From positions 1 to 61,853 of the forward strand of contig CAZUTK010000008.1 of the NCBI GenBank assembly GCA_964623265.1: 61,853 nucleotides of DNA. Reading direction: 5' to 3'. The notes beneath the pieces were generated by a model that saw only the letters and a list, made by a program, of their open reading frames with translations, did not search any database and was not told the DNA's origin. The stretch's first letter is position 1. The number at the start of each line of letters is the position of its first letter. Both the position numbers and the translations under genes were made by a program. Source of the stretch: CAZUTK01 sp964623265 (GTDB lineage Bacteria > Electryoneota > B3-LCP). Shown piece by piece: positions 17,325 to 26,547 of the stretch.

Positions 17325-18101
17325 TCAAACGGCCTTGGAAATCAAGTAAAAATCGGCGTCGCCGACGCCCTTCAGAGCGATTTCACCGCAGCGCGTCATC
17401 TCAAGGATCGCCAGGAACGTCATAATCACAGCAATTCGGGTTTCCAGTTCTTCGATCAAACTGGAAAACGAAATCTTCTTCTGAATCTGCAATTTTTCCC
17501 GCAATATCTCCATCCGCTCGTGGAGCGTTTCCGGAAATAAAAAAATGTGGTAATCCTGCTTTTCCGCCTGCAGGCGGTCCATGGCGCGTTTGAAGGCCAG
17601 TAATAGATCGAAGAGCGTCACATCGCGGAGAAATTCCGCCGGATCTTCCTCTTCCAATTCCGGGACGATACCGCGGGGAAATAAATCCGACTGTTTGGCT
17701 TCGAGATTACGAAACAACTCCGCGGTTTCCTTATAGGCGCGGTACTCCAGGATGCGTTCCACCAACTCGCGGCGGGGATCGCCCTCCTCCACCCCTTCGC
17801 TTAGAACCGGCCGAGGCAGCAGCATCTTCGCTTTGATCGAAAGCAAAGTCGCCGCCAACATCAGAAATTCCCCTCCAACATCCAGATCGTGCGCGCGCAT
17901 TAGTTCGAGGGAATTCAGATATTCGCGCGTGATCAAAGCGATCGGAATGTTGAAGATATCCACCTCTTCGCGCCGGATCAAATACAGAAGCAGATCCATC
18001 GGACCTTCGAAGACCGGAAGGCGCAGTGAAATTCCGGGTCCCCACGCGCGATCCTGCAGAATCAAGCTTTCCTGGCGGCTGGTGGTCGAAATTTGGGTCA
18101 T
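17325..18101 (-). CDS. scpA: Segregation and condensation protein A
   Basis: Kleisin subunit bridging the SMC dimer. Typical N-terminus FEGPMDLLLYLIRREEVDIFNIPI (residues about 30-53, quoted here only for its pattern F-GP-DLLL-LI), then ALLSIKAKMLLP and a C-terminal winged helix. The open frame continues 69 codons upstream, but that part lies inside trpS; ATG at 18101 overlaps the trpS stop (ATGA) and gives 258 aa, the normal family size. Co-translated with trpS. Confidence 0.92.
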   Translation of the reverse strand: MTQISTTSRQESLILQDRAWGPGISLRLPVFEGPMDLLLYLIRREEVDIFNIPIALITREYLNSLELMRAHDLDVGGEFLMLAATLLSIKAKMLLPRPVLSEGVEEGDPRRELVERILEYRAYKETAELFRNLEAKQSDLFPRGIVPELEEEDPAEFLRDVTLFDLLLAFKRAMDRLQAEKQDYHIFLFPETLHERMEILREKLQIQKKISFSSLIEELETRIAVIMTFLAILEMTRCGEIALKGVGDADFYLISKAV

Positions 18102-19084
18102 GGGAGTTTCATCGCCGATCGAACCTCCGCCATTGTCTGCTTTGCGATGACGCGCGCGCGAGCGTCTCCATCCGCGATGATGCGTTGAATTTCTTCGGGA
18201 TGCGCCTCGAAGTGGCGACGCTTTTCCCAGATCGGCTGAAGATATTCCACGACCTTTTTCAACAGATCCATTTTGTGATCGAGACAGCCCAACTGCCCGC
18301 TCTCGCATCCTTCCCTAACGGCTTGCAGGGTCGGCGGATCGAATTTCTGATGATAGGTGAAGATGGGACAAATATCCGGTCTTCCGGGATCGCCTTTGCG
18401 CACTTTCAAAGGATCCGTAATCGCTTTTCTCAGCTTATGCGAAATGACATCCGGCGGGTCGGCGATCAGGATGGTGTTGCCCAGAGATTTGGACATACGC
18501 TGAGCATCCGTGCCTGGAAGCCTCTTGAAATCGGTCAGCTTGGCTTCCGGCTCGGGGAAAACGCGGGTCTTATAGATTTGATTGAAACGTCGGGCGATCT
18601 CGCGGGAAATCTCCACATGCGGCACCTGATCTTCGCCGACGGGAACCAAATCACCCTTGTACAGCAGAATGTCCGCCGCCTGCAACACCGGATAGCCCAG
18701 ATGCCCGTAGGACAGCTTATCCTCGAGATTCAACTGTTTGGCTTGCTCCTTAACTGCAGGATTCCTCTCGAGCCTCGCAACCGTGACCAGCATCGAAAAA
18801 ATGAGGTGCAATTCAGCGTGCTCCGGGATATGCGACTGCACGAAGATCGGACTCTTTTCCGGATTGATGCCGGACGCAACCCAATCAATCACCATCTCGT
18901 GAGTATTTTCACGCAGATTTTGGGTCCGATCGTACGCCGTGGTGAGCGCGTGCCAATCCGCCACCAGGTGGAAGTTCTCGTACTGATCCTGCAATTCGAC
19001 CCAGCTTTCCAGCGCGCCGACTAAATGCCCCAGATGCAACTTGCCCGTGGGGCGCATTCCTGATAAGATCCGCTTCTTGTTCAC
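18098..19084 (-). CDS. trpS: Tryptophanyl-tRNA synthetase
   Basis: Class I synthetase charging tRNA-Trp. HIGH-type motif HLGH at 17-20 and KMSKS-type motif RMSKS at 196-200. Start corrected to GTG at 19084: it gives 328 aa, the usual length, and begins NKKRILSGMRPTG as expected. An upstream TTG at 19108 lies inside the -10 box of a strong promoter and cannot be used. The predicted leader is only about 16 nt and has no clear Shine-Dalgarno. First gene of the 11-gene block that runs to the MFS gene. Confidence 0.95.
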   Translation of the reverse strand: MNKKRILSGMRPTGKLHLGHLVGALESWVELQDQYENFHLVADWHALTTAYDRTQNLRENTHEMVIDWVASGINPEKSPIFVQSHIPEHAELHLIFSMLVTVARLERNPAVKEQAKQLNLEDKLSYGHLGYPVLQAADILLYKGDLVPVGEDQVPHVEISREIARRFNQIYKTRVFPEPEAKLTDFKRLPGTDAQRMSKSLGNTILIADPPDVISHKLRKAITDPLKVRKGDPGRPDICPIFTYHQKFDPPTLQAVREGCESGQLGCLDHKMDLLKKVVEYLQPIWEKRRHFEAHPEEIQRIIADGDARARVIAKQTMAEVRSAMKLP

Positions 19085-19106
19085 GTCGTTTCGAAATAGA
19101 CTTAAC

Positions 19107-19135
19107 AATATAATAAAAAAGCAGTCTTATGGCAA
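19107..19135 (-). promoter_or_regulatory. Promoter of the trpS block
   Basis: TTGCCA (19135-19130), 17-bp spacer, TATATT (19112-19107). It is the only strong promoter I found for the following 12 kb of co-directional genes. Confidence 0.62.
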
Positions 19136-19266
19136 GGATTTTACCAGCAAAGAGTCTTCACGATCAGCCGTTTCACAGATGTTAATAAATCAAACAATGT
19201 ACTATGAGCATTTCGAAGTTCTCACATGTCATCCGACGAAAAAACGTTATTTTCTTGAATATGAGC

Positions 19267-19295
19267 TTGACTTTAAGCGATTTAACGATTATTTT
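19267..19295 (+). promoter_or_regulatory. Putative rex promoter
   Basis: TTGACT (19267-19272), 17-bp spacer, TATTTT (19290-19295). The Rex-box-like palindrome begins at the next base. Confidence 0.55.
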
Positions 19296-19313
19296 ATGTT
19301 ATAAAATTAACAG
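19296..19313 (+). promoter_or_regulatory. Candidate Rex operator
   Basis: ATGTTATAAAATTAACAG matches 11 of the 14 specified positions of the Rex consensus TTGTTAA-N4-TTAACAA. It contains the inverted repeat TGTTA/TAACA. It overlaps the predicted transcription start and lies 13 nt before the rex start codon, so bound Rex would repress its own gene. Rex autoregulation is common in other bacteria. Confidence 0.6.
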
Positions 19314-19326
19314 GTGAGGTGGAGGA

Positions 19327-19995
19327 GTGGAAGAAAACATTCGTAAGAAAATCCCTCATATGACCATCACGCGGCTGGCGCAGTATCTAAACTGTCTGAC
19401 GCTTTTGCCTCGGGAACACTACAAAGAGATCTCTTCCAAAGAACTGGCGGAAAAAATCGGCTTGAAGCCCACGGTCATCCGCCAGGACTTTCATCACTTC
19501 GGCGGATTCGGTCAGGCGGGTTATCGGTATAAGGTGTCGAATCTAATCGAAGGATTGGAAAGGATCTTAGGGTTAGATCAGAAGCAGAACGTCATCATCG
19601 TGGGCGTGGGTCATCTGGGGCAGGCATTAGCCAATTACCGCAATTTCGACCGTCTGGGTCTGAATCTGGTGGGGCTTTTCGACATTAACCCCAAGCTGAT
19701 CGGCATCACGATCCGCGATGTTCGGGTGCGGGATATTGACGAGATCCCCGTCGTTGTTTCCCGGGAAAACGTCAGCATCGGAATCATCACAACCCCGCCC
19801 GATGCAGCTCAGAGCACTGCCAACCTGATGATCGAAGCCGGCATCCGGGGAATCTGGAACTTTTCCCCGACCAACGTCAGCGGACCGCCGCATGTGATCA
19901 TCCAGAACGAGCACCTCTCCGTGGGGATGATGACGCTTTCCTATCGGGTGAAGCAGTGCAGCCAACCGCCGCCTGCGAAGATGACTCTGAGATAA
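19327..19995 (+). CDS. rex: Redox-sensing transcriptional repressor Rex
   Basis: Repressor that reads the NADH/NAD+ ratio and releases fermentation and respiration genes when NADH rises. 222 aa: N-terminal winged helix containing KPTVIRQDFHHFGGFG (about 47-62) and a Rossmann domain with GVGHLG at 93-98. The C-terminal helix used for domain swapping is present. GTG start at 19327 with AGGTGAGG 7 nt upstream. Divergent from trpS, convergent with znuB. Presence of Rex suggests a lifestyle with shifting electron-acceptor supply. Confidence 0.95.
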   Translation: MEENIRKKIPHMTITRLAQYLNCLTLLPREHYKEISSKELAEKIGLKPTVIRQDFHHFGGFGQAGYRYKVSNLIEGLERILGLDQKQNVIIVGVGHLGQALANYRNFDRLGLNLVGLFDINPKLIGITIRDVRVRDIDEIPVVVSRENVSIGIITTPPDAAQSTANLMIEAGIRGIWNFSPTNVSGPPHVIIQNEHLSVGMMTLSYRVKQCSQPPPAKMTLR

Positions 19996-20001
19996 TCCAT
20001 A

Positions 20002-20026
20002 GAAAAGCGGCGATACGCCGCTTTTC
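20002..20026. terminator. Bidirectional terminator between rex and znuB
   Basis: Perfect 11-bp stem GAAAAGCGGCG/CGCCGCTTTTC with a 3-nt loop. The A/T ends of the stem supply T tracts in both directions. It lies 6 nt after the rex stop and 8 nt after the znuB stop on the other strand. Confidence 0.88.
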
Positions 20027-20034
20027 CTTTCATA

Positions 20035-20886
20035 TCATCCACGCCGGTTCGCGCGAATCACCTTGAAGCCGAAACTGAGGAGAAATATCCCCACGCCGAC
20101 GAGGATCACCGTCGCACCAGCCGCCGACCCCCACCGGAAAGATAAATACAATCCCGTCACGGAAGAAACACCTGCCACCACAGACGCCCACCAGAAAAGA
20201 CCGCTGGCGCTCTTCGCCAGATTCCTCGCCGCGGCGGCGGGAACGACGAGCAATGCGGTCACCAGCAATAACCCTACGGCTCGCAACGCCACCATCACCA
20301 AAAATGCCAGGAGCATTCCGTAGGTCATCTCCCAGAACGCCGGTTGGATGCCGCGCGAGTGCGCCAGGGGGGGATTCATCGCCAGCAGCAGGAAACGGTT
20401 AAAGGCGATCCACTGGAAAAGAGCGATCGTCGCGCACAGCAACAAGATCCCCCAGAGTTCCGCAGAACTTACCGCCAGAATATCGCCGAAGAGCACGCCT
20501 TCAAAGTAGCGCCCCAACCCGCGCCGCGCGGAGACGATCACGATGCCCAGCGCCACCACCGCCGCGAAAAAGACGCCGATCACCGTATCCGTCGAAAGCT
20601 CCGCTTTCCGCGCGAAAATCAGAACGCCGCAGCCGACCAATACCCCGAAACCGATCATACTGAGATTCGGATTCATCCCTAAAATCAACCCGAGGGCGAC
20701 GCCGGTGAAGGCGGAATGGGAGATGGCATCCGAAAAGAACGCCATCCGCAGGCTGACCACTTGCACCCCCATCGCCGCGCAAGCTGGCGCAATCAACACT
20801 AAGCCGATCAGAGCGCGGCGCATAAACGCAGGTTCCAGCCAGTCGAACGGCAAGAGCTTCGCAATCAGATTAATCAGTGCGTCCAC
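20035..20886 (-). CDS. znuB: Zinc/manganese ABC transporter permease
   Basis: Inner-membrane permease of the ABC-3 family, 283 aa with about eight helices. Family block SDAISHSAFTGVALG at about 52-66 and the coupling region near LVVPAAAARNLA at about 217-228. Overlaps the 3' end of the ATPase gene by 17 nt. Last gene of the operon that begins with two DUF3857 proteins. Zinc versus manganese cannot be decided from the permease. Confidence 0.9.
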   Translation of the reverse strand: MDALINLIAKLLPFDWLEPAFMRRALIGLVLIAPACAAMGVQVVSLRMAFFSDAISHSAFTGVALGLILGMNPNLSMIGFGVLVGCGVLIFARKAELSTDTVIGVFFAAVVALGIVIVSARRGLGRYFEGVLFGDILAVSSAELWGILLLCATIALFQWIAFNRFLLLAMNPPLAHSRGIQPAFWEMTYGMLLAFLVMVALRAVGLLLVTALLVVPAAAARNLAKSASGLFWWASVVAGVSSVTGLYLSFRWGSAAGATVILVGVGIFLLSFGFKVIRANRRG

Positions 20887-21649
20887 GCGGCTCCCCCGAT
20901 TGCGATGAATCCGGATGAGTGTGCGAATGCGTGAAGACCTGCGCGTGCGGACTGAAAACGCGCTTCAGATTGTCGTCGGTCATCACCTGCGCCACCGGAC
21001 CGTGGCAGATGATGTTTTTGTTCAAACAGAGGACGTTTTTGGCGTGAGTTGTCACGACGGACAGGTCGTGGCTAACCAGCAGCGTGGTGATCGCCGCTTC
21101 GCGGGAGACTTCATCCAGAATATCGCAGAAAAGCGCTTCGCCGGCGATGTCCACCGCAGCCGCCGGCTCATCCAGAAGCAAAACGGCCGGATTCGCAAGC
21201 AACGCTTGAGCCAGCAGGACGCGCTGCGTTTCACCGCCGGATAACTTGCCCATAGGCGAATGAAAAATCGCGGCCATCCCCAGACGCTCGAGCGCAGCCA
21301 GTGTGCGCTGTTCCGTTCGACGGCTGACGCCGAACCAGAGGGGCTTATGCGTCAACACCGAGCACAAGAAATCCCGCACGGTGATGGGAGAACCGCGATC
21401 CAAATCCAGCCTCTGCGGGACGTATCCGATGGTGGGGCGCCTGCTGTTTCCCTCGCGTCCAAAATAGATATTGCCCTTGTAGGGCAATAATCCGAGGATG
21501 GCATGCAGGAGCGTCGTCTTGCCCGCTCCGTTGGGACCCATTACCGCGGTCAAGACCCCTTTTTCGATCGAAGCATTCAGATTGTCCAGGATGACGCGGC
21601 CGCCGAGCGTTACTGAAACGTCATCCAGAATCACGGCGAATTCCGTCAT
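20870..21649 (-). CDS. znuC: Zinc/manganese ABC transporter ATP-binding protein
   Basis: 259-aa ATPase energising the importer. Walker A GPNGAGKTT at 38-46, signature LSGGETQRV near 136, Walker B VLLLDEP, and the switch His in VSHDLS. The C-terminal tail carries a His cluster (HAQVFTHSHTHPD) that could bind the transported metal, as seen in some zinc systems. Begins 6 nt after znuA. Confidence 0.91.
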   Translation of the reverse strand: MTEFAVILDDVSVTLGGRVILDNLNASIEKGVLTAVMGPNGAGKTTLLHAILGLLPYKGNIYFGREGNSRRPTIGYVPQRLDLDRGSPITVRDFLCSVLTHKPLWFGVSRRTEQRTLAALERLGMAAIFHSPMGKLSGGETQRVLLAQALLANPAVLLLDEPAAAVDIAGEALFCDILDEVSREAAITTLLVSHDLSVVTTHAKNVLCLNKNIICHGPVAQVMTDDNLKRVFSPHAQVFTHSHTHPDSSQSGEPRGRTD

Positions 21650-21655
21650 TTCCGA

Positions 21656-22627
21656 CTACTTCTCGACCGTTGCCGACAAGGCTAGACCCAAGACCGCTAT
21701 GTTCGACCTCATGGCGCGCAGATAGGAATCGAGATCGGCTTCACCCGAAGCCGCGGGATCCAGCGAATAAACCGGCACCCCCGTCTCTGCGGCAAGTGTC
21801 AGCGCCAATTTATTGGAGTACTGCGGTTCCGAAAAGATCGCCGCTGGTTTTTCGCGCTTGATCATTTTTGCCAACTCCGCCAGATTCTTCGCCGACGGTT
21901 CGACACCGGGTTCGGGTTCGATCACGCCGATGACTTCCAGACCGACATCCTTCGCGAAATAATCGAACGCGCGGTGGAAGGTTATGATCTTTTTATTGCG
22001 GGCGGCAAAAACCAGCGCTGCGCATTCCCGCCCCAGAGAATCCAGAGTTGAGGCATAAATCCGCGCGTTCTCGAGAAGGCGGTCTGCTGCTTCCGGACGG
22101 ATCTTCGCCAACTGTTCGGCGATGTACCGGGTCATCTCCACCGCGCGGACCGGGCTGACCCAGGCGTGGGGATTCTTCATATGAAGAGCTTCGCTCCGCG
22201 AAGATCCGTGTGTCTGCTTGATGTCTTCTTCGCCTTCCGCGGCGTCTTCGCCGAGAACCAGCGTCAAGCCGGCGGATGCGTCAATGATCCGCAGATCCGA
22301 ACGCATTGCGGCGGGAATTCCTTCCAGAAATCTCTCCATTCCCAGACCGTTTATGACCAGCACATCCGCCTGTTCGAGACGGTGGACTTCTGCCGGCGTC
22401 AGGCTGTAATCGTGCGGACAGCCGATTGCCGGCGAGACTAAGACCGAAACGCGCATGCCCGATATGCCCTCAACGATGTTCTGCGTCATCACGTAGATCG
22501 GCAGAAAGGTGCAGACGACCTGCAGATCGGTGCTTTTCGCTTTTTCCGAGCGCTTTTCGCAGCCATTGACACCCAGTATCAGCAAGGGGACCCATAGAAG
22601 GAACGCGGCGGTTCTCGCGGATTTCAT
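21656..22627 (-). CDS. znuA: Zinc/manganese-binding lipoprotein (cluster A-I)
   Basis: Periplasmic receptor of the ABC importer. Lipobox LILGVNGC with Cys23 as lipid anchor. Metal ligands of the family: His72 (CPHDYSL), His154 (NPHAWVSP), His218 (TFHRAFDYF) and Asp290 (YSLDP). Three His plus one acid is compatible with zinc or manganese. The flexible loop at about 127-148 is acidic with few His, unlike classic ZnuA. ATG at 22627 has a GAGAGGA Shine-Dalgarno; a GTG at 22639 overlaps the upstream gene and is less likely. Confidence 0.9.
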   Translation of the reverse strand: MKSARTAAFLLWVPLLILGVNGCEKRSEKAKSTDLQVVCTFLPIYVMTQNIVEGISGMRVSVLVSPAIGCPHDYSLTPAEVHRLEQADVLVINGLGMERFLEGIPAAMRSDLRIIDASAGLTLVLGEDAAEGEEDIKQTHGSSRSEALHMKNPHAWVSPVRAVEMTRYIAEQLAKIRPEAADRLLENARIYASTLDSLGRECAALVFAARNKKIITFHRAFDYFAKDVGLEVIGVIEPEPGVEPSAKNLAELAKMIKREKPAAIFSEPQYSNKLALTLAAETGVPVYSLDPAASGEADLDSYLRAMRSNIAVLGLALSATVEK

Positions 22628-22635
22628 TTTTCCTC

Positions 22636-24522
22636 TCACTCCTCGATCTGCGGCAACTGGAACAAGAGGGTATTGCGAGTTTTCTCATCCGCGGACAAGA
22701 TGACAGCGCGCCAGGCGTTCCAATGTTCCGCCGCGACTACGGCTTCGGAAAATATCACGGAACGAGTCAATTTATATGAGCCGTTTCCTTTCACGGCATC
22801 ATCGCGGTAGGAAACTCCGGGCGCAGAATCCCGTCTGGATCCGGGAAGCAGTGCAGGGATCCAATTTTCAGGATACTGGATTTGCAGATTCAGGGCGAAT
22901 GATCCTGCTTCGTGCAGATGCAGCGGCAAATCACGTCTGGGATAGTTCAGCGCGATCCCCGCTGGGAGCAAATCCTCCAGGCGGCTGATTTTCCAGGGAA
23001 GTTCCAGCTTCACCAGGCGATGCGTGGAATCCATTTTCGCTTCGAATTTCAGCGGCGACTTGGCTTCAACCTGAGTGGGTTCCATCACCAGCCACTGCGG
23101 ATCGGTGAGCTCGAGGCCGTCGGCGAAATCCTTCATCCAGCCCTCCAGCCAATCTTTGGCTCCTGTCGAACGCGCTTGATCATACTGCGCCAGAGCTCCC
23201 GAAGTCTTCAAAGATACCCAGCCTTGCGCAGATTGATCTTCCCGGATCGTGATGCCGAGATCCAGCCAGATGCGGTTCTGATCCGCCGCGGTCGCCGGTA
23301 TCACCCGCGGCTCGACTGCGGGACTGATTCCCAACAGCGTAATGCCGTCCGGAATCCGATAGGTCAGGTGATGATCCATCGGGTACAGCCACGCGTCGAA
23401 GCGGTCCAGCCGAAGATGAACGACGTATTGTTCCCTGCCTGTAAAACCGGGCACCGCCAACGAATTGGAAACGAGAAGATACACTTCCGGCCGCATTTCC
23501 AGCGCCGATAACGCGGATGCGTAGAGCACCGCCAGATCGGCGGGACCGCCGTATCCGGTGGAATAAATGCGATCCGCCGGACGAAAGGCGAATTTCAATG
23601 CCTCGTCGTCGAAGGATTTCACCGCGATGCGATTTTTCACGAACGCGAGCAAGGAGTCGAGCTTCTGTTCGTGAGAATTCAAGTCGGCAATCGGCTTTAA
23701 ATCCGCGCGCAACACGGCGTTTTGCGCCGCCGCTTCTTCGAAACGTTTTTCTGAATCTCGCAAGAGAGCGCTCCAATCCCTGCACGTGGTGAAACTAATG
23801 CGAGGCAGATCCGATTCCGGTTTCGTCCCCGGATCCGAGATGCGGTAGGCGGGCAGATCGTTCATCACCCAAATGTAAACGTCGTTGCGTTCATCCAACC
23901 TGCGCAGTGATTTGGGCGCGCCGTTTTCTTCCTTCACCGTCAAGCCTACACCCATCCCCGCCTGCACGGTCACTTCGCGGTGCAGAATCGGCTCCTCGCC
24001 GCCGAAAATCACTTCGCCCCACCCCCAGGGATACAGGGGTTCCGTGTCCCGGATGCGGTATTTCAGTTCTGTGACGGCACGGGTTTCGATACCCAGATGA
24101 GTGACGACCATCTGGTGGATGTGCGTGAAATCGGGCGCCAGATCCAGCCCGAAAGGAACCATCGGATTAAAACCGTTGGGTGTGGTGTCAATCTTTCGCC
24201 CGTCTTCCGTATGCACCCGGCTGATCAAGATTTCCAGCTCTTGACGTTCCGTATCCCAGGCGATATGCGGATCACCGTAGTCATCCCAGGCGTTATCGGT
24301 TCTTAAATAGCGGATGATGTGCTCTTCTCTTTCCATACGCCCGTCATTCTGGATGGTGATCGTCGTACCGTGGTACAGGATGGCGCTGTCGGATGCGGGC
24401 AGAAGATCGGCGCGCGTACGCTCCTTCAGGATGGATTCCACATCCACCGCGCCGGCAAGCACGGCGCCAATCCCGAGAAGCCCCAGAGCTGCAACGATCA
24501 AGATGATTTTATCGCATCGCAT
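22636..24522 (-). CDS. Secreted DUF3857/transglutaminase-like protein, catalytic Cys missing
   Basis: 628 aa with an N-terminal hydrophobic signal segment, a DUF3857 beta-rich domain (about 30-240) and a transglutaminase-like fold (about 285-400). Where the paralogue next door has GVCKD, this one reads STGYGGPADLAVL (321-333): the nucleophilic Cys is replaced by Gly. A His (QYVVHLRL) and an Asp (DAWLYPMD) remain in order. So the fold looks conserved but peptidase or crosslinking activity is unlikely. Starts 2 nt after the catalytic paralogue and runs into znuA. Probably a periplasmic binding or scaffolding partner; exact role unknown. Confidence 0.85.
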   Translation of the reverse strand: MRCDKIILIVAALGLLGIGAVLAGAVDVESILKERTRADLLPASDSAILYHGTTITIQNDGRMEREEHIIRYLRTDNAWDDYGDPHIAWDTERQELEILISRVHTEDGRKIDTTPNGFNPMVPFGLDLAPDFTHIHQMVVTHLGIETRAVTELKYRIRDTEPLYPWGWGEVIFGGEEPILHREVTVQAGMGVGLTVKEENGAPKSLRRLDERNDVYIWVMNDLPAYRISDPGTKPESDLPRISFTTCRDWSALLRDSEKRFEEAAAQNAVLRADLKPIADLNSHEQKLDSLLAFVKNRIAVKSFDDEALKFAFRPADRIYSTGYGGPADLAVLYASALSALEMRPEVYLLVSNSLAVPGFTGREQYVVHLRLDRFDAWLYPMDHHLTYRIPDGITLLGISPAVEPRVIPATAADQNRIWLDLGITIREDQSAQGWVSLKTSGALAQYDQARSTGAKDWLEGWMKDFADGLELTDPQWLVMEPTQVEAKSPLKFEAKMDSTHRLVKLELPWKISRLEDLLPAGIALNYPRRDLPLHLHEAGSFALNLQIQYPENWIPALLPGSRRDSAPGVSYRDDAVKGNGSYKLTRSVIFSEAVVAAEHWNAWRAVILSADEKTRNTLLFQLPQIEE

Positions 24523-24524
24523 AT

Positions 24525-26495
24525 TTATGATCCTTTCTTAATCAGCCAGGTTTCCTTGGAGAAATCTTTTACGGCGTCGTAAGATCCTTTAACTTCCGGG
24601 TAATACTCCTTCTGCACAGTCCTCTGCGTGACGAGATACGTGAGTTTCGACTGCAATTGATCCCGCTGCTGCTTGACTTCAATGGTCGCAGATGCGAATT
24701 CGCCTTTCACGTCTGCAGTCGAATGCTGGTCCGCCAGGATATATCCCTTGGGGAGAGTCACCGTCTCGAGGATCGTCACCAGACGGGGGTTCCACAACAG
24801 CATGGGATTCTGCCGTTCTTTCGCCTTCATTTCATACACGAAATCGAAGGTCCGCGGGGATGCCTGGGCGAATTTCGCCGCCGCGGGGGAATAGATCAGG
24901 CTGTGGTCCGCCTTCAACGCATATCCCGGCGCCCTGAAACGAATCTCGATGCGAGCCGGCTTCGAAAGGTCGCCAAGCCCGATGCACTCCGCACTCAAGA
25001 CCTCCGCATTGGGGGCGATGAACGCCACCCAATCGGCGTACATTTTCTGGTGATTCTGCGCGGGTGTATACGCGACTCCCCGGCGGATGCGGGTATCCCC
25101 ATAAGCGGTGCCGTCCACGGTGATCACTCCTTCCAGATCGCCGTCGGCGTTCAGGCTCCCACGCAGATGGATGTTGGTTTTATTCTCTTCGGCGGTGAAC
25201 GACCGTGTCGCGGTCAGATCCTCGCCTTCCGGTGAGCCGATGACGTAATTCTGCTCGCCTTCCGCCGGGCTCCAGACGTCCATCCCGTAGGGAGCCCAAG
25301 TGGGGTCAATCATCGTGTAGGATCCGTCTTCCCGCTTAACCGCCACGACGCAATGGTTGAATTGATCAGCGGGGATGCGTTCCACGCGAGCGCCCGCCAT
25401 AGTCATGGCGGGGTAAACCGTGTAGCCTAACGCTCGAAGCAACGTGATGGACATTCCGGCGATGTCCTTGCAGACGCCGGCTCGGTCATGCAGCGTCATA
25501 ATCCCGGGATGCAGCGTATATCCTTCGCCTTTGCCCATAGAAATGCCGGAATAACGGATATTCTGCGCTGTCCAGTGGAGGACAGCGGCGATCTTCTCGT
25601 CGTCGCTCTTCAGCCCGCGGATAATTTCGCGCGCCGTCTCGCGTACGTCGTCGTTTGCGGCGAAGACGGGATCATTCACTTCGAAGAACCAGCGGGATTT
25701 TTCCTGCCAATCCTTCACGGTCGCCAGCACGACCTTGGGAATGAAATCCGTGGCGTCCGGCTGGCGGGGTTCATGCGCATAGACCGGCACGTTCTTCTTC
25801 CAGAATTTATAAACCAGCAAGGTATCTTCGAAGGTCAGCGATGAAAACACCTCGCCGTTATAGACGGAGAATTGCGCGGGGAGATGCTTCGAGATGTACA
25901 TCGTGTAAACCTTCTCCCGGATCGGATCATTGCCCTGGAAGGTGATCACATCGTAGAAATGGCCGCGCATCGGCGGGATATATTTCTCTTCATCCTCGCC
26001 GCCGGCGGGATCGTCGAGATACGCGATTTGAAACCCTTTCTTGTAGGTCTCCATCTCCACGGCATCGCCGGGATTCAGCCGCGGCAATTCGAGCACCTTC
26101 ATGCGAGCTCCCCAGTAGATCATGCTCTGGGGCTGCGGATGATCCAGCACCTGCGCCAGATCAACCACCTCCACGATCCCATCGGAACGGTGCACCGCCA
26201 CCCGCCTGGGTTCGAAAATGTTGGAGGCGGGATCGTAATCGAAGCGCAGCGCCGTCAGGCGCCGGGCTCCGTCCCAGGTCAGCACCTTCAGCAGTTGATG
26301 GCTGGTGACATGGGACAAACCGGTATTCTCCACAATGACGCGGGTGGAATCGAATACGACGGCTACATCGGCGTCTCGATAGATCCCCTCCCCGCCGACT
26401 TCCTTCAAGATCTGCTGATAGGGGTTCTCTTGCGCCATGGCCGCCGGCAGCCAGAGCAGGCTGACTATGAGGCTTCCCGCAGACAGGAATTTCAT
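24525..26495 (-). CDS. Secreted DUF3857/transglutaminase-like protein, catalytic triad intact
   Basis: 656 aa. Signal peptide at 1-21 (SLLWLPAAMAQ), DUF3857 domain (about 45-255), transglutaminase-like domain with Cys342 (AGVCKD), His381 (FNHCVV) and Asp397 (MIDPTW), then a C-terminal beta domain. Predicted periplasmic or outer-membrane-associated cysteine peptidase or transglutaminase; substrates unknown. The frame extends 53 codons upstream, but ATG at 26495 starts the signal peptide and lies downstream of a good promoter (26548-26576). First gene of a five-gene operon ending with znuB. Confidence 0.88.
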   Translation of the reverse strand: MKFLSAGSLIVSLLWLPAAMAQENPYQQILKEVGGEGIYRDADVAVVFDSTRVIVENTGLSHVTSHQLLKVLTWDGARRLTALRFDYDPASNIFEPRRVAVHRSDGIVEVVDLAQVLDHPQPQSMIYWGARMKVLELPRLNPGDAVEMETYKKGFQIAYLDDPAGGEDEEKYIPPMRGHFYDVITFQGNDPIREKVYTMYISKHLPAQFSVYNGEVFSSLTFEDTLLVYKFWKKNVPVYAHEPRQPDATDFIPKVVLATVKDWQEKSRWFFEVNDPVFAANDDVRETAREIIRGLKSDDEKIAAVLHWTAQNIRYSGISMGKGEGYTLHPGIMTLHDRAGVCKDIAGMSITLLRALGYTVYPAMTMAGARVERIPADQFNHCVVAVKREDGSYTMIDPTWAPYGMDVWSPAEGEQNYVIGSPEGEDLTATRSFTAEENKTNIHLRGSLNADGDLEGVITVDGTAYGDTRIRRGVAYTPAQNHQKMYADWVAFIAPNAEVLSAECIGLGDLSKPARIEIRFRAPGYALKADHSLIYSPAAAKFAQASPRTFDFVYEMKAKERQNPMLLWNPRLVTILETVTLPKGYILADQHSTADVKGEFASATIEVKQQRDQLQSKLTYLVTQRTVQKEYYPEVKGSYDAVKDFSKETWLIKKGS

Positions 26496-26547
26496 CTTTT
26501 TCTTCACAATCTCCCTCGATCTCCTTGGTGATTCATTTCGTGACCTA

